64,000 bases of DNA from Neurospora intermedia. Its lineage: Eukaryota > Ascomycota > Sordariomycetes > Sordariales > Sordariaceae. The notes beneath the pieces are model-generated. The model was not told where the DNA came from. It ran no database searches and saw nothing but the letters and a program-made list of their open reading frames with translations. Shown in pieces: positions 37,358 through 48,804 of the stretch; positions within the stretch are counted from its first letter, which is position 1, and each line of letters starts with the position of its first letter. The stretch spans positions 5,047,001 to 5,111,000 of the forward strand of contig BTPP01000001.1 in the NCBI GenBank assembly GCA_037102815.1, written 5' to 3'. The translations under genes were made by a program, and so were the position numbers.

Positions 37358-38278
37358 ATGGTTGTTCTGCGCACCCTGATTGCTCTTGTGGCAACTGCCG
37401 CGGTCTCGATGGCCAGCCCACTTCACAAGTCCTCGTGGTTTTCGATTCCATACCCTTCGGGCTCTCTCGCCATGCACTTTGGGGACAAGGTAGTTCCTCA
37501 TGACATCGATGTGACCCGTAAGTCATGTCGAAAGCAACATGTTCTTTTGCTGCTGAATATATGATAACTGACTTCCCGTCTCCCAACAGTCACCAACCAA
37601 CCCCCAAGACTGGGCACATTTGAGCCTCTGTCCGGATCCTCCTACACTGTGGTCACCGTCCAGGCCTACGAAGACATTGCCGACGGCGTGGACTCCAACC
37701 TCCTGTGGCTTCAAACCGGCCTGAAGCCATCTGCTGTTCCGACAAAATTTGGGACATCCGCATGGTATTATCGGGTCTATGAACTGCACAATGAAGACAA
37801 CACGCCAGTTTTCGCGTGGAGTCCGTCAAATCTGCTAAATTTAGAGTACGCCGACGTATACACATTCCTCCTCGATAGCAGCAACATCAGCCCGCAGTAT
37901 GAGCTCGATCTGCAGATGGCAGCACTGAACCCCGAAAGATTCAGTCTCAGCGACATGATGTGGAACTATCAGCTTGAACCGGTTGTGTGGGCCACCTTCC
38001 TTACACCTTTGGATTCCGCCAAGAAGCCTTCATCTGCCGAGAAGACTACCTATGCGACACTACCTGCGGCTTCGAACCTGTCTGAAGGCACGCAGGCACC
38101 CTTATTCAATCGCAGAAGCTCTGAGGCTTCCGCAACTTCGACTGAAAACCCGCCGACTCCCACTTTCTATCCCATGATCATGGAGACTGGATGCCCGGAT
38201 GCGCATTCCTCAGCTTCCCACAATAGGATGCATGCGTTTGGTCTTGTCTTGGTGGCTGCCATGTTGTTTGCACTTTGA
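37358..38278 (+). CDS. Secreted PEBP-like protein with GPI-type C-terminus (282 aa)
   Basis: Exons 37358-37517 and 37590-38278 (72-bp intron, joining DIDVT to LTNQPPRLGTFEPLSG). Signal peptide: MVVLRTLIALVATAAVSMA, cleavage near SMAS-P. The body resembles fungal secreted phosphatidylethanolamine-binding proteins: a YTVVTVQAYED strand, NLLWLQTGLK, a VYTFLLDSS strand and a FSLSDMMWNYQLEPVVWATF region like the family's C-terminal helix. The usual DPDxP and GxHR pocket motifs are not present, so ligand binding is doubtful. A Ser/Thr/Pro-rich stretch (about 215-260) and a final hydrophobic segment (about 265-282) after a small-residue region suggest a GPI anchor. Likely cell-surface. Function unknown. 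Confidence 0.75.
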
Positions 38279-39563
38279 TTTGACTCGTGCTTTGGGAGAG
38301 GCTTTGGCTGGACGCGGGGGAGTGAATGAGACGAACTGACGTTGGCTGTAACTTACCTAATAACCTATAATCGTAATCAAAATGTCCCACTCCCTCGACT
38401 ATAGGTCGTCCGAGTTATTTGATAGTGACGCCTGAGACGCTGTTGTCTGCTTTCAATAACGCCCTCCCAAATTTCGGATGACATGCTCACGAATGTGCCA
38501 TATAAGACCACTTACCGGCATCAATACCGCAGCGGGGGCCCAGTGGTCAGATGGTCGAGTGGTTTCCTTTGGTGAGCACATTACTAGGTGCGCGATACTC
38601 GAGGTACAGTCTTCGTAGGTTGACACCGGCAACGTGGTCAATCTTCGCACCAAGACTCACTCCTCGGCAACTAAGCCTTCTGCTTTTTTTGTCTCCATGT
38701 TCTAGAATTGTTTGAGATTATTCAAATGTTCATAGTCTCTCTCTTTCTTGATTTTTCAGCTTTATGATGGGGGTGCTTGTTGGTTGCAAAAGGGAAGTGG
38801 AGGGACCGGCAGGTATGGTGTTCGTCTCGCGGCCGTCGGGTGTCACTTCGCTACTTAACCAGGCCATGTTCTGCAAAAGAAAACGAGTAACCACAGGAAG
38901 CATTTGGGAAACTCAACGTGGTACATATTCTTGGCCACGGAATGCCTCCTTATTACAGCGCCTCCTTCTGAGTGTGCATTCTGTGACAACCCGCCTCTCT
39001 TTTTGCACTTTGAAGGTATCCCAGAGATATGCGAAGAGGACGTGATTCTGTCAAGGGATTGCAAGTTTGTTCTGCCCTACTAGCATCCATTTCTGTGAAA
39101 ATGCATGGCATGAAGACGACAAAGTTGAACTGATGAATGTGACGACGCACTCAATATGAGCATATTGTACTGAACTCATTTGTCTTGTTTCTATCCATTC
39201 CCCCAGGTGAAAAAAAAACGCAACTCAAGCGCGACACAGACTTTTGTTCGGCTACGACCGCCGACGAAGACGAAGTCGGTGATGGACTAGCGGTACACAC
39301 AAGTTAAGATTGTCAAGCCGGACACTAGCAAGCCAAAATCTGCTCAGTCAATTGCAGCTCAAAATCAGACTTGTCATTGTCAACTTGCTTGGTTGGTTGT
39401 TGAGGATCCTTGCCGTAAAACAGGGAGCATCATATTTGGGAAACCGTTTTGCTGTGATGGTGGTTGTTTTTGATCAGATCATTCTGCGCTCCGAACAGGT
39501 CAATTGTAGGTCATGACGAGTAAAATTGAAACGCGGTTTTCCTTGTGTGAAGCAATATTTGTA

Positions 39564-39585
39564 ACGACGACGACGACGACGACGG
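39564..39585 (+). repeat. ACG trinucleotide repeat, about 7 units
   Basis: Perfect GAC/ACG units running into GGC units. Non-coding. Confidence 0.8.
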
Positions 39586-40642
39586 CGGCAATGCGGGCGG
39601 CGTGCAGATGCCTCCGGCAGTTGTACGAATTGCCGGTTTGGGATAAATTGTTTGTTTATACGTCATCTCATTGGATGTTCGGCTCGTGTTAGTGAAGTGG
39701 GTCTATCTGGATTCTGCAACAGCATGTACCTTATCCTGCAGTCCCGAGTTGCGTCGACTACTGTTTTCATCTGGAGGCATGATCTACCATAGTCTATAGT
39801 CCAGGTGACGTGACGTGAGTTTGTATGTCATTTCAATTCGGGTTGAGCCGTCAAACACTCCATTAGTAGCAGGCGAACCACTGTTGGTGTTTCTTACGTA
39901 TGGTGGGGGAGTTGCTCAGGTTAGTTCACTCCCTTACTCATCAGGTGGCTGAAACCGTCCAGTCGTTTATCCCCACCGCCCGTTCCCCGGCCGACGAAGG
40001 GATTTCTGGCGGAGTTGCAGTGGGTGCATTCCACTTGTGAATTGACGGACCCCCCTTTTTTTGCCAATTGCCAAAACAATCTTGTTGGCATCAATGACCA
40101 TATATGTAAAGCTTGTAGGTCAGGAGTATTTGTTTGTGAAAGATGATGCATTATGGGCGGAGGAGTGATGAAAGTGGTTGTGGTGAGAAGGAGAAATTGA
40201 GCTCGGTGTGTTCCGCTCTTGTTTTGTTCAGTTGTGTGGACTGGGTGTGGTGCTGCAAAGGAACCACGGAAAACACCAAAAGTTGGAGGACATTTGTGAC
40301 AAGAACGTACGGGATTGCAAAAGAGCGTCGGGAAATGCGAAGACGAGGAAGTGGGCGGGCGGGTGAAAACGGCGTGAGTGTTGCGCAATTGGAGGTACGG
40401 TACAATGGTCAAGCCGGGGGGGAGGGGGGGCACCTCACTTTTGGGCGCAAGTATAAAGAGGAGCTAGGTATCCCGCGAGTCCCCCCCAGATTCGCACTGC
40501 AAAGTTCCTTTTTTGCCCTGCTTTTTGCTTCGCAACCGAGACACAAACCGGGGGCTTTCCACCTTTCGCCCGAGTGGTTGCCGTTGAAAAAGCTGACCGA
40601 TTTCTGGCTGTTCGTTGGCCGCGTATTCTCGTTGTCTTTCGT

Positions 40643-40682
40643 CAGTGCAGTGGGGGGGAGAAACTGCACTGCACTGCACTGG
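40643..40682 (+). repeat. Hairpin with repeated GCACT units
   Basis: CAGTGCAGTG at 40643-40652 is complementary to CACTGCACTG at 40667-40676, with another register at 40672-40681. The spacer contains a run of seven G. It could form a small stem with slipped partners. No function assigned. Confidence 0.7.
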
Positions 40683-41414
40683 ACGGGATCCTCCGCCAAA
40701 CAGCTTCCTGCTTCCGTCAGGCACACTGCACAGAACCTCAAAGGTACGTACCTTACGTGCCACTTTAACAGTTACACACGCCAGTGCACGTGCCCCAGCG
40801 CGTCAAGCTGGTGTGGTCATTAAGAACGGGGAGCGAACCGCCAAGGCGCCAGCGCACCCCACATCGCGTCAGTTCCACCAGCCAGCCCATTAACCTCGAG
40901 CTTCCCACTCTGCCACTTGGAACAGTCTGAACTCTCCATTACCTGCACTTTACGACGTCCGACGGACTCTCAAACTTGCGGGCAAGAGTGGTAGAGAGTC
41001 GAAAGCAACGAAGCATACAATTATCTTCCGCCCAGGTGTTGGTCTGGCTGCATGCTGACACTCTACGCAGCGCACCCTGCATGAACGGTTGGGTGCCCTT
41101 GACGCCAGACGCCAGAACACGCACGCCAACGCCAAACTCGCATTCGTCCCGGCAGGAACCTATGTACATACTGTACCTCTAGATTTCATCGTGTCGCGGC
41201 TCCACCCATTTACGCGACAGGACCGAGCGGAACGCGCTCCCATCTGCCATTCCCCTCTTGGTTCACTTCCACTCTACATCCATCTACCAACCCGACACTC
41301 TGTCAGCCTCGATTTGGGCATCAGGTCCACTCGACGTCAGGCTAGGTGGTGACGGGACCCTTTGACCCTCCCTCTCCTCGTTCACGAATTACGACAAGGT
41401 CCACCTTTCCCTCA

Positions 41415-41461
41415 ACCACCACCACCACCACCACCACCACCACCACCTCCTCCTCCTCCTC
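41415..41461 (+). repeat. CCA/CCT trinucleotide tract in the GATA-gene leader
   Basis: About eleven CCA units followed by five CCT units, 120 bp before the start codon. Probably transcribed as 5' UTR. Confidence 0.8.
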
Positions 41462-41583
41462 CTCCACAACAACAACCGACAAACGCAACACAACCACGAC
41501 AAAACCCTGCCTCGATTTCTATATCCATTGTCGTCGCTTCCCCCGGTCGCGTGCAGGGGCACCGCGGCGTGAAGGACGTCACA

Positions 41584-44500
41584 ATGGCTACCCCAAACAA
41601 CATGTGGTCTGCGCCCTCACCACACCCTCACCATCATCAGGCTGCCCAGCCAATGGAGGGAGATGAATTGGCCATGCAGGTCAGGCCCATGGGCTGTGAG
41701 TGCACCTTGAGAACCTGTCTGCCAATCTGTGCGCTCTAACCCAGCCTGATGTATAGTAAAGGTGCTGTATACATTCGATCGAGACGGCCAGGTGTCGTGC
41801 TTGGCCCGGTGGGCTCACATTCTCCAAATTCAAATATTACCAGTCGACGAGAGGACTACAATCGGCGTGGTGGACCTCCGAACATGTCTTCAGGCTATTG
41901 CGCAATGCAGCCCCGAGATTGTCAACCAACAAGAGAACGATTACACTGTTTATGCTGTCGACTATTCAGAGCCGGATACGCCCCTGGTCGGGCAAGGCAT
42001 GTTGTCGTGGGGCCTGGAGTTAGCGACCGATCACAACAGCCAACGGCATCAACAACCGCAACTGGTGACGGGACGGGTAACTCGGACTTTGTTGCCCGTG
42101 TTTAGCAATGGAAGCCGCGAGACCCTGGAGGTCAAGATGAAGCTCACAGCCGTTGCCAAGATGCAGCGACTTGAATTTCCTGACATGGATAACAACCTTA
42201 ATAATATGCTCAGGTCCGACCCTATACAGCCTACAGACATCACCACATCTGAGTGGGCCTCATTCATACAGTCCAACCCGGGCCTAGGGAGCTCGGCCAA
42301 TATGGCTTCTATGCACTCGCCCGCCATGTCTACCGCTCCGCTGAACGTCAATCTCAACGGCGATGGTCGCTATATGAGTGATCCGTCTCCACAACCCACT
42401 CGGCCAGCCAGCATACCACCAAACGGTTCTCAGCCACAACATACCGGTCCCGTGGTCAACAGCATGCCGCCCGTCCAGCCTGTTCCTCCACGGCCAGCTC
42501 CTACTGGCGAAGGCGCCTCATCCCCGGCTCCCAGCCAGTCTGTCGAGATCCCCATCACCCAGTCGGCGCGTTCCACCTCAAGACCTTCTAGTAGAGCGTC
42601 CCGTACTAGAGCTCCTACTGGCAGACCACGAGGCCGACCGCGCAAAAAGCCTCTAGAAGCAGGCAATACGTCAGCCGCCGAGGAAGCGACTGATGGTGAT
42701 GATGGCCCGCAAAAGAAGAGAGCCAAGGTTACCAGTGCCGAATTCACTAGTAGTGCGCCATTTGGTTCAGCCCCAGAGTCATTGAGAGTTGCGGCCAGTA
42801 CATCCGGTTCTCTGCGTAACATGAGACCTGTTGGAGCTGGCGGTAATCCCTCTTCAGGGAGTCATGTTCAGGACGTGCCTCGGGCTCCCACCCCTGTTCC
42901 AGACGGGTCAATGTTACAGCGACAACAGAGAAGGCTCATTTTCGAGAATAAAATGAAGTCTGACTTTGCAGGTGATGCAGAGAGCAGCATGTACCAGTCG
43001 CGCTTCGGTCATCAAACCATGCAGAGGAGTATAAGCCACGATGCCCGGTCACCCACCGACTCCATCGGCCAGTCACCAGATCAAGGCTACGTGCCTGAAG
43101 ATAGTCCCGCCGATATTGCATCATCCCCTCCTGTTCCCAGGACTAGTGCCTACATGCACTCAAGTCCTTATGTTTCAAGCCCAGTTCTCCCGCCTATGCC
43201 CGTTCCTATGCCACAAGTCGACTCCGGCTTCATGAGCGGCGGGTTCGACGACATTTTTGACGAGGATGAGCTATTACAAGATGCTCCTCAAGACCACGGT
43301 CAAGAACTACCCGGTCAGCCACAAGATCGAACGGTGATGAGCCCTCCGGTACCTCAAGTTAGCAAACCAAATGCAAGAAAGGGGAGCCAGGCCCATCGAC
43401 AGGGTATCAACTTCCCCTTCCAAGAAGTCAATCCCGGACCAAAGGAGCTTTTGCCCACGAAGAGCATCTTCAACCCTGCTGGAAAGACGAAGGCGCTGAA
43501 CAGAGTCGCACACGCCACATCAGTCCCACCCATACCGAAAAAGAACGCGGATCGCCCATTCAAGAGGTCGAATACAGCCCCAAACCCTTCACTGTCCGAT
43601 CACGATTCCCTATCGCGACAACCTAATGATCAGCAAGATGGCGAAGCCCCTCAGGAAGGGACTGCTTCCCAAACCTTACAGGCAGATATGCAAAGCTCTC
43701 AAACTCAACATCGGCCGCCGTTCAATCCTCAGCAACAACTCGAGACCCAGAACACGGAAAACACATCAGCTCAACCACAAGCTCCTGTCCCTGCTACCAC
43801 TGTGATGCCCATCCCTGAACGACCTGAACCTGTTCAGAGCAAAGCAGCCCAACCAGCGTCAAAGCCCGTCTCGAACAGCTCTGTCCCGGCCAGCGACCCT
43901 GTTGTGGGATCTACTGGAACGTCATCCCGAGCAGTACAGTCTGAAGCCTCTGCTCGGGCTCGTGCACCTGCCCCCCAGGAACCTAGCGAGCCCGAAGAAC
44001 CGCCTCGCTATAACAAAAATATGGTGAAGAAGCAGTCAATCAAGGAGAAACTGGAGGAGGCTATCCAAAGAGGAGAGTCGCCGCCATTTTGCAACAATTG
44101 TGGCGCCATAGAAACTCCTACCTGGCGGAAGATTTGGACGCAAGATCATCGAGGAGTTCCTGGTCTTTACGAGTTTTCCGATAAACCTGGATTTGTGACT
44201 ACGATCGATATCCTCGAGAAGGATGCTGATGGACAAACCGTTATGTACCAATTGGTGAAGAAAAATCTTGGGCCCACGGACGACAAGAAAATTTGGAAGG
44301 AAACTCTCCTCTGTAACCCATGCGGTATCTGGCTCGCCAAATTCAAAGTTCATAGGCCACCGGACAGGTGGGACAAGGATGCCGCCCGACTTAATCAGCC
44401 CCGAAAGAAGAAAAACTCGCGCAACAAAAAGCGAAAGAACGACACCCAGACAAACCCAACATCGGAGGCATATTTCACGACTGATCCAATCGGACCGGCC

Positions 44501-45628
44501 GATCAGGAATCACCGGAAGAGGCGCAACATCAAAATATGACTCAACCGACGCACCAGAACGTGGCCGCAATGGAGGACAGCAACAACAACAACAACAATA
44601 ACAATCAATCATTGCATCACATGATTTTAAACTCGCGTAGCTCCCCAAAGCGACGTGGGCTCGGGTCAACTCACTCTAGGGGCAGTGGAACGGCGGACAG
44701 CCCCATCGCAGTAGAGGATGATCTTGGTACTACTAGAAGGCTTCTCTTCCCCTCACCTAGGAAGGAGGGAGCGCCAAAAGTCCTTGGGGAGCTCATAGGT
44801 AACGCCGTCAATGCTACCACTGCGTCGCAAGACCCGAAGTCTGCTGCCATGGGCAAGGAAAACATCGGTCACCAGCCGGCAAGGCGCCCCAATACCCCTG
44901 TCCTTGCGGACCAGGACGAGCTTGACCAAGAACTTTTCGGCAGTCCAGTCGTTCGGCCCTCAACACCACCCCCGAAGAACTCCTCTTCGGGTATCTTCAA
45001 GACGCCTACCCGACCGACTCCGAACCACCGGCCCATTACTAGGAGTATATCTCGGTCCATCCGTACCGTCCGGTCGGCGCAGAAGTCGCCCAGTCAACTC
45101 TTCACGCAAACCCAACGAACCCCCACCAAGACTCCGCGCGGTACGCGTACTGTCTCCGGTAGCAACGGAGGCATTCTTGTTAGCGCGTCCAAGCGGCGAA
45201 GCCCCCGCCACGCACGCTTTGCGCTTGACGACAGCCTGCACGTGCCTACCTCGTCTCCAACCCACGACTTTGAGGCTTGGGGCTCGCTGAACCAGCTGTT
45301 GAGTGAAGCTGACCAGTTCACCGCCAACTCGTCATCGCACGGGCTTCTGGACGTTAATATGCAGCACTATGACAGCGACAGCGTGCAGCAACTCGTGGAG
45401 GGCGCGGGTGCTTTGGACTTTGGCAGTTTCATGGGTACCGATATGGTCATGGCTAGCTCCCCGCCTATGATGAGGGGTCATCACCACGGAGATGGTGGCA
45501 ATGGCAATTTGAGCTTCGAGGCGTCGTTGAGCATCGAAAGCTTGTGGGTGGAGACTACGGCTACGAGCGGAGGAGGAGGGTGTGAGGCGGAGAGGAATGC
45601 CGCTGCTGATGTGGATGAGTTGAGTTAG
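41584..45628 (+). CDS. GATA zinc-finger regulator with AT-hook, AMS2/SPT21 type (1327 aa)
   Basis: Probable nuclear transcription regulator. Exons 41584-41695 and 41757-45628 (61-bp intron). The join reads QVRPMGLKVLYTFDRDGQV. Residues about 38-150 form a globular domain (LYTFDRDGQVSCLARW, TLEVKMKLTAVAKM) like the N-terminal domain of SPT21/AMS2 proteins, which control histone genes. An AT-hook-like TGRPRGRPRKK lies at about 326-337. The zinc finger has C816-x2-C819 and C890-x2-C893, with 70 residues between the pairs instead of 17-18. The segments TPTWRKIW and LLCNPCGIWLAKFKVHRP flank the insertion and a very basic stretch follows. The rest is Gln/Pro/Ser-rich and disordered. Family assignment is by recall of this architecture; the histone-gene role is inference. 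Confidence 0.88.
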
Positions 45629-46498
45629 GGTCTCAATGATCAGTCGCAGTCGGAGCAGGGGCCGGAGCCCCCCTGGGAGAACAGTTGAGCTTGGATCTCG
45701 ATAATCTGCGAGATCCATCCGCAGATCTCGCAACTCGTGTGATTGAGATACGAATGATGTTGCAGTAAATGGGCACGGTTATGGTCTGATTCCAGATTGG
45801 GAGAGAAGAAATCCATGTTTTGCAGCGTGGGCGCAACAAAAAACAAAAGGTCACTACGATATACCCTCAACGAAAAGTGGGATGATTATTCTTGTACGCT
45901 ACGCGCGACTCGCCGCATTTGTGAAGAGGGGAAAGTGAAATGGGTGTTTCGGGCGCAACACTGATTGGGATGGGCTGGGATATGGGATACCAAAGCGTTT
46001 TTCTCACTTGTATTTTCACGTTTTTGTTTTGCCTCGTCTTGCTTTTTGCTGTCTGCCATCTGTTCCTAGTATGCAGTCTGCAGTCCGAGTCTCGTACCCA
46101 GAGCACAACTGAATTACATCACAATTATATAGCAGTTGAGACTGTCGCATATCGAACTCCTTCTCCACATTTGCTCTCTATTTCCGCTGAGCTGCTCCTG
46201 CAAGAAAAATCGATATTGCCGCCGCCATGTCGAAGCAGGCATGATAATAGTAAGTTGGTTGGCATGTTCGTTTCCCCGCAGTGCCGCCGCGTCTCGTCTT
46301 GCGTGTGCGTGGCGCCTGCGGTCGCAACGCTTGGACTATTTCGACATTTGGTGACGAATATCGAAGTATAACTCGGAAGAAGGGTTCTAAGAAATCTAGG
46401 TTCCATTTGTTATAGGTGGGTATTATTTTGCCTCTTTCTATTCCTCCTTCTCTCCCCATCTCTAAGGGGGTGTAGTGGACTCCTCGCGCCCTTTCACC
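45629..46498. other. Intergenic, converging 3' flanks of the GATA gene and RFA3
   Basis: About 870 bp with no gene seen. Confidence 0.55.
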
Positions 46499-47119
46499 TT
46501 AGTTCTCGTACACAAAGAGGGGCTTGTAACGATGAGTGACTTCCACGACAGCGTTTGCTAGGTTGTAGTCTGTTTCATGCGTAAGCACACGTAATATCTA
46601 CAATGGTGTAGATAGAGGTATAGCGATCAAGGGAGGAGGATGGATGATGAGGGATGGATGGACACAAGAGAGGAGGGAAAGGGGGGCGATGGGAAAAGAG
46701 AATAAGAAGAAGAAACTCACCAACACCCTGCCCCAAATCAACGGAGCTAAGCACTTTGATGGAAAGATCCGGGTTGACCTTGCCGATGAGTTGGACGCCG
46801 TTGTTTGCTGAGAGGTGCGCTTCCTGTAATTTTCGACATGTTTTTGGTTAGTCACCACGGGACACTATCCATTCAAGTCATGACTCTTAACAGCCTTCTC
46901 GTTTCGTCTCTTATTCTTAAAATTTGGTGGCACCAATGGAAAAAAAGGGCGAGAATCCGGACGTACGCGGTTCAAAAATGCATGAATGGTCCCATCAGCG
47001 TCAATGGTCGCCTCCTCGCCGCGTAGCTGGACAACTTTGCCTACGACCGTCACGAGCTTGCCGACATACTGGCTGAGATAGGCGCAGGTGATGCGGGGGG
47101 TGGAAGATTTGTTGTCCAT
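46499..47119 (-). CDS. rfa3: Replication protein A small subunit RFA3/RPA14 (108 aa)
   Basis: Smallest subunit of the heterotrimeric single-strand DNA-binding protein RPA, which acts in replication, repair and recombination. Exons on the minus strand: 47119-46967, 46823-46721 and 46569-46499; introns of 143 and 151 bp are long for the window. Joins are in phase and give a single OB-fold: TPRITCAYLSQYVGKLVTVVGKVVQLRGEEATIDADG, then EAHLSANNGVQLIGKVNPDLSIKVLSSVDLG, then NAVVEVTHRYKPLFVYEN. The length matches fungal homologues (about 110). The start is the only Met, and the exon begins with the usual MDxxSTPRI pattern. Confidence 0.92.
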
Positions 47120-48804
47120 TTTTTTTTTCCTCTTTTCGGTGTGTCCGTGAGCTGAAGAGTCCGCGTAGATTTGGAGAGTGTGGTGATTGAGTGGTGGGGT
47201 CGTGTTATTGGTGTCGTTGGAGTTTGCCGAGCAAAAAGGTCAATGTCGTGAGTGAGGTTGTTGTGAGGTTCTGATACACTTTTTGTTGTTTGTTTGGGTT
47301 GGTTGATGATAATCGTAGTTTTGTTGCTGTGAATGTACTAACAACTCAGTGCTGTTGCTTGGTGTGATGTTGTTAGGAGAAAGAGTCTCCTTACGTGCGG
47401 GGCACTGGGCCATGTACAGTGGAATCCCTGGAAACTGCATGTTATTCAGACAATGGGGAACCGCCGCGGGTAGCCTATGCACTAGCTGGAGTATATGCAG
47501 ATTAGGGAGTTGGCTTTGGTAAGAGACTGGGTTTCGTGACTAAACCTTGGTATGCGGTAAGAGGGAATACTTTGGTGCTTATGCAGTATTTGGGTAATGT
47601 ATCTATAGGGGCTTCCACTGTAAAGGGCTTCCAAGTTCAAGTAACGAACGTCGTTGCTTCCGGGGTATGAAAGCTGTGCCGGTTATTGTGAGTCGCGGTC
47701 CTTCTTCAACACCCAGGAGGATATCCTTTCTGTGAACTAAAACTTCAACATCACAGTCGAACGCGCGTCCGGTATCGAAGCGACAACAGCAATTCAAGTG
47801 AGGCACAATGTTTGTACGTATAATTCGCATGTATTTACTTGCTGCCTGCACTGTGGCTGCTTCCTTGGAATTCAGACCATGTGCGGTACAGTCGGCACCT
47901 GTGAGCGACAGGGGGTCGAGAGCCCCACGGCATTCAAATTTGTGGGGATGGCGGGGATAAGAGAGCCTAAGAGCCCCACCATCTAGCGTCCTATCAGCGG
48001 GGTGGAGATGCGGGTCCCGATCTGCGCGAGCTGGAACTCAACTTCAACTTCTCCAGAACAACGTCCTGTTGTGCAGCATTCAGCGACATCCCTTGGTTTC
48101 GTCTAGGCGGTTCGATCTTGGGATGAAAACTTGCCGTCTGTCTTGGCACCATCGGGCTTTTTTTCTCCCCTTTCTTTTTTTTTTGTTTTTCTTTTTCTTT
48201 TTCTTCTTCTTCTCTTCACGAAATCTAGAGCTGGGGGCATGGAAAGATATGACTGGCGAATTGGACTGGAGGGAACTCGCTCACTCGGAATCCGGCTCCG
48301 CCACGGTATAAATCACCGGTGCTGTTGTGGCTGCAAGTCAAAGTCAAATCCCCTTGTCAGGTACCAAGCACGAACCACCATAGGCAAAGCTCACGACTTT
48401 GTCCAGGACACTGTGTGATCAGCGATCGTCAGCGACCCGGCCCACGGGTTTTTACAGTACCTGCTTACCCTTCGCACCATGGTGTGTAACAGCATCATCC
48501 AGGGGACTGGCCAGGTCTTCTTGAGAACTCCGATGAAAGCGACAAGGAATCCAGTCAAGAGTCCAGATTTTTGGCGCCGCTTATCTTCCAGCTCTCTCAC
48601 GAGGAAAGTTTGAGCTTTAGATGGCATGCATTCAATTTGATGCAGGAGGTTGAACACAAATCATTCACCAAGTCTTCAATTATATGTTGGAGAGGGGTCC
48701 AGGTTCCTGTCAGATCTCCAACTCTGCTCTATAGAGTTGGCGACAAAACCACCGGACACGACAAAACCCGACCGGACAGCAAAAATGACCCACTTCCAAT
48801 AGGT
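47120..48804. other. Intergenic region between RFA3 and the RIP-mutated block
   Basis: About 1.7 kb, GC-balanced with normal CpA/TpG use. No gene supported. It contains a long pyrimidine tract (48162-48227). Confidence 0.55.
48162..48227 (+). repeat. Polypyrimidine tract
   Basis: A run of T with scattered C, including eleven or more T in a row and TTC repeats. Non-coding low complexity. Confidence 0.8.

Larger units (their letters stand above)
38279..41583. other. 3.3-kb intergenic/leader region upstream of the GATA regulator
   Basis: No gene is supported, though open frames up to 226 codons occur (40143-40823). The region includes an ACG trinucleotide repeat (39564-39585), a small hairpin of GCACT units (40643-40682) and a CCA/CCT tract (41415-41461). 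Much of the right part is probably promoter and 5' leader of the GATA gene, since long leaders are common in fungal regulatory genes. Confidence 0.5.

Noticed and set aside
40143-40823. 226-codon open frame upstream of the GATA gene
   Set aside because: No family features, mixed composition, overlapped by equally open frames on the other strand.
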